Shown here one piece after another: positions 63,685 to 64,000 of a DNA stretch of 64,000 nt. The stretch spans positions 62,001 through 126,000 of the forward strand of contig NZ_JAAJTJ010000006.1 of NCBI RefSeq assembly GCF_011030405.1, written 5' to 3'. Numbering within the stretch: position 1 is the stretch's first letter; each line of letters starts with the position of its first letter. The notes beneath the pieces are model-generated. The model had not been told where the DNA came from. It did not search any database and saw nothing but the letters and a program-made list of their open reading frames with translations. Source of the DNA: Parapedobacter sp. SGR-10 (GTDB taxonomy: Bacteria > Bacteroidota > Bacteroidia > Sphingobacteriales > Sphingobacteriaceae). The position numbers were made by a program, and so were the translations under genes.

Positions 63685-64000
63685 CTATTGTTGACCTTCT
63701 ACACTTGTCGTTTCTGTCTTAGGCTCGGCTTTGATATCCGTTCCCAATCGTTGCAAATAAGCAATCAAGGCAACAATCTCCCGGTCGGACTGCACTTGCA
63801 CCTGGTTTGCCTCCAAATCCTTCGTAATCTCTGCAGCCTGCTTTTCAGCATCTGCCACAGCACTTTCTATTTGCTCATTTGTATACGGTACGCCCAAGAT
63901 ACGCATGGCATTCATCTTAGCCTTGAGTGTACTATTGTCCAGCTGTTGGTCGATCAGCCAAGGGTATGCTGGCATGATACTTCCCGGAGAAGTAATTGTC
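63685..64000 (-). CDS. ccoO: Cytochrome cbb3 oxidase subunit II (CcoO), C-terminal end (cut by window edge)
   Basis: The visible 104 residues include SPGSIMPAYPWLI, the conserved CcoO motif with the haem-ligand Met, then a helical tail (LDNSTLKAKMNAMRILGVPYT) and IVALIAYLQRLGTD. In Bacteroidota ccoN and ccoO are often fused into one gene. Whether that is so here is not visible, since the gene continues past 64000. Confidence 0.92.
   Translation of the reverse strand, partial: TITSPGSIMPAYPWLIDQQLDNSTLKAKMNAMRILGVPYTNEQIESAVADAEKQAAEITKDLEANQVQVQSDREIVALIAYLQRLGTDIKAEPKTETTSVEGQQ

Noticed and set aside
1..64000. tRNA, rRNA, CRISPR array or prophage
   Set aside because: No TTCGA-type T-loop with a matching acceptor stem, no rRNA signature, no regularly spaced repeat-spacer array, and no phage structural or integrase gene was seen by eye.

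Overview
The window looks like chromosomal DNA of a Bacteroidota bacterium, most likely family Sphingobacteriaceae (Sphingobacterium/Pedobacter-like). Reasons: type IX secretion/gliding genes (sprA, sprE/porW, gldJ); Bacteroidota-type -7 promoter boxes (TAnnTTTG) before many genes; near absence of Shine-Dalgarno sequences; a two-gene transketolase; a 'sensor of ECF-type sigma factor' unit; and a cbb3 oxidase cluster whose CcoP has one haem motif. The assignment rests on remembered family features, not on a search. I saw no CRISPR array, prophage, rRNA or tRNA gene.

Layout. 1-4165: S10-type ribosomal operon on the minus strand (rplC-rplD-rplW-rplB-rpsS-rplV-rpsC-rplP, the last cut by the window edge), with a canonical promoter directly before rplC and no rpsJ. 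4.2-16.3 kb: amino-acid permease, DUF4833 protein, rpsP, MFS exporter, ispF, gldJ, aspartyl protease with PDZ, pnp, rpsO and an HGSNAT-like membrane acyltransferase. 16.3-29.4 kb: an intergenic region with two tandem small-RNA-like units, then sprE/porW, a class A penicillin-binding protein, uvrC, ftsK, a LolA-like protein, a LacI-type regulator and a small membrane protein. 29.4-39.1 kb: M28 peptidase, DUF4139 protein, a 192-bp foldback element, the two transketolase genes followed closely by an ECF sigma factor, a membrane protein with four VPxGYF repeats and a CpxP-like periplasmic protein, a DUF4397 lipoprotein and a DEAD-box helicase. 39.1-52 kb: a third copy of the small-RNA-like unit, aminopeptidase P, maeB, ruvA and the 7-kb sprA. 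52-54 kb: an AraC remnant, an orphan gene and 1.2 kb of repeat-rich non-coding DNA. 54-64 kb: prs, tex, tatA, a MATE exporter and a minus-strand cbb3 oxidase cluster (ccoO end, ccoQ, ccoP, ccoG, ccoH and a UreH-like membrane protein).

Most genes are housekeeping. gldJ, sprE and sprA serve the same secretion/gliding machine but lie in separate transcription units. The cco genes form one respiratory unit. The sigma/repeat-protein/CpxP-like trio looks like an envelope-sensing unit attached to a transketolase operon.

The most unusual signal is a set of three ~70-nt units (16443-16513, 16592-16661, 39248-39318). They share an invariant 18-nt single-stranded block and a C-rich-loop terminator hairpin whose stem changes in compensating ways. 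Two of them have sigma-54-like -24/-12 boxes placed so that the predicted start coincides with the start of the conserved block. Other repeat signals are a 192-bp foldback (MITE-like) element with a TTA duplication, a dispersed REP-like palindrome, and 10- and 11-bp tandem repeats upstream of prs.
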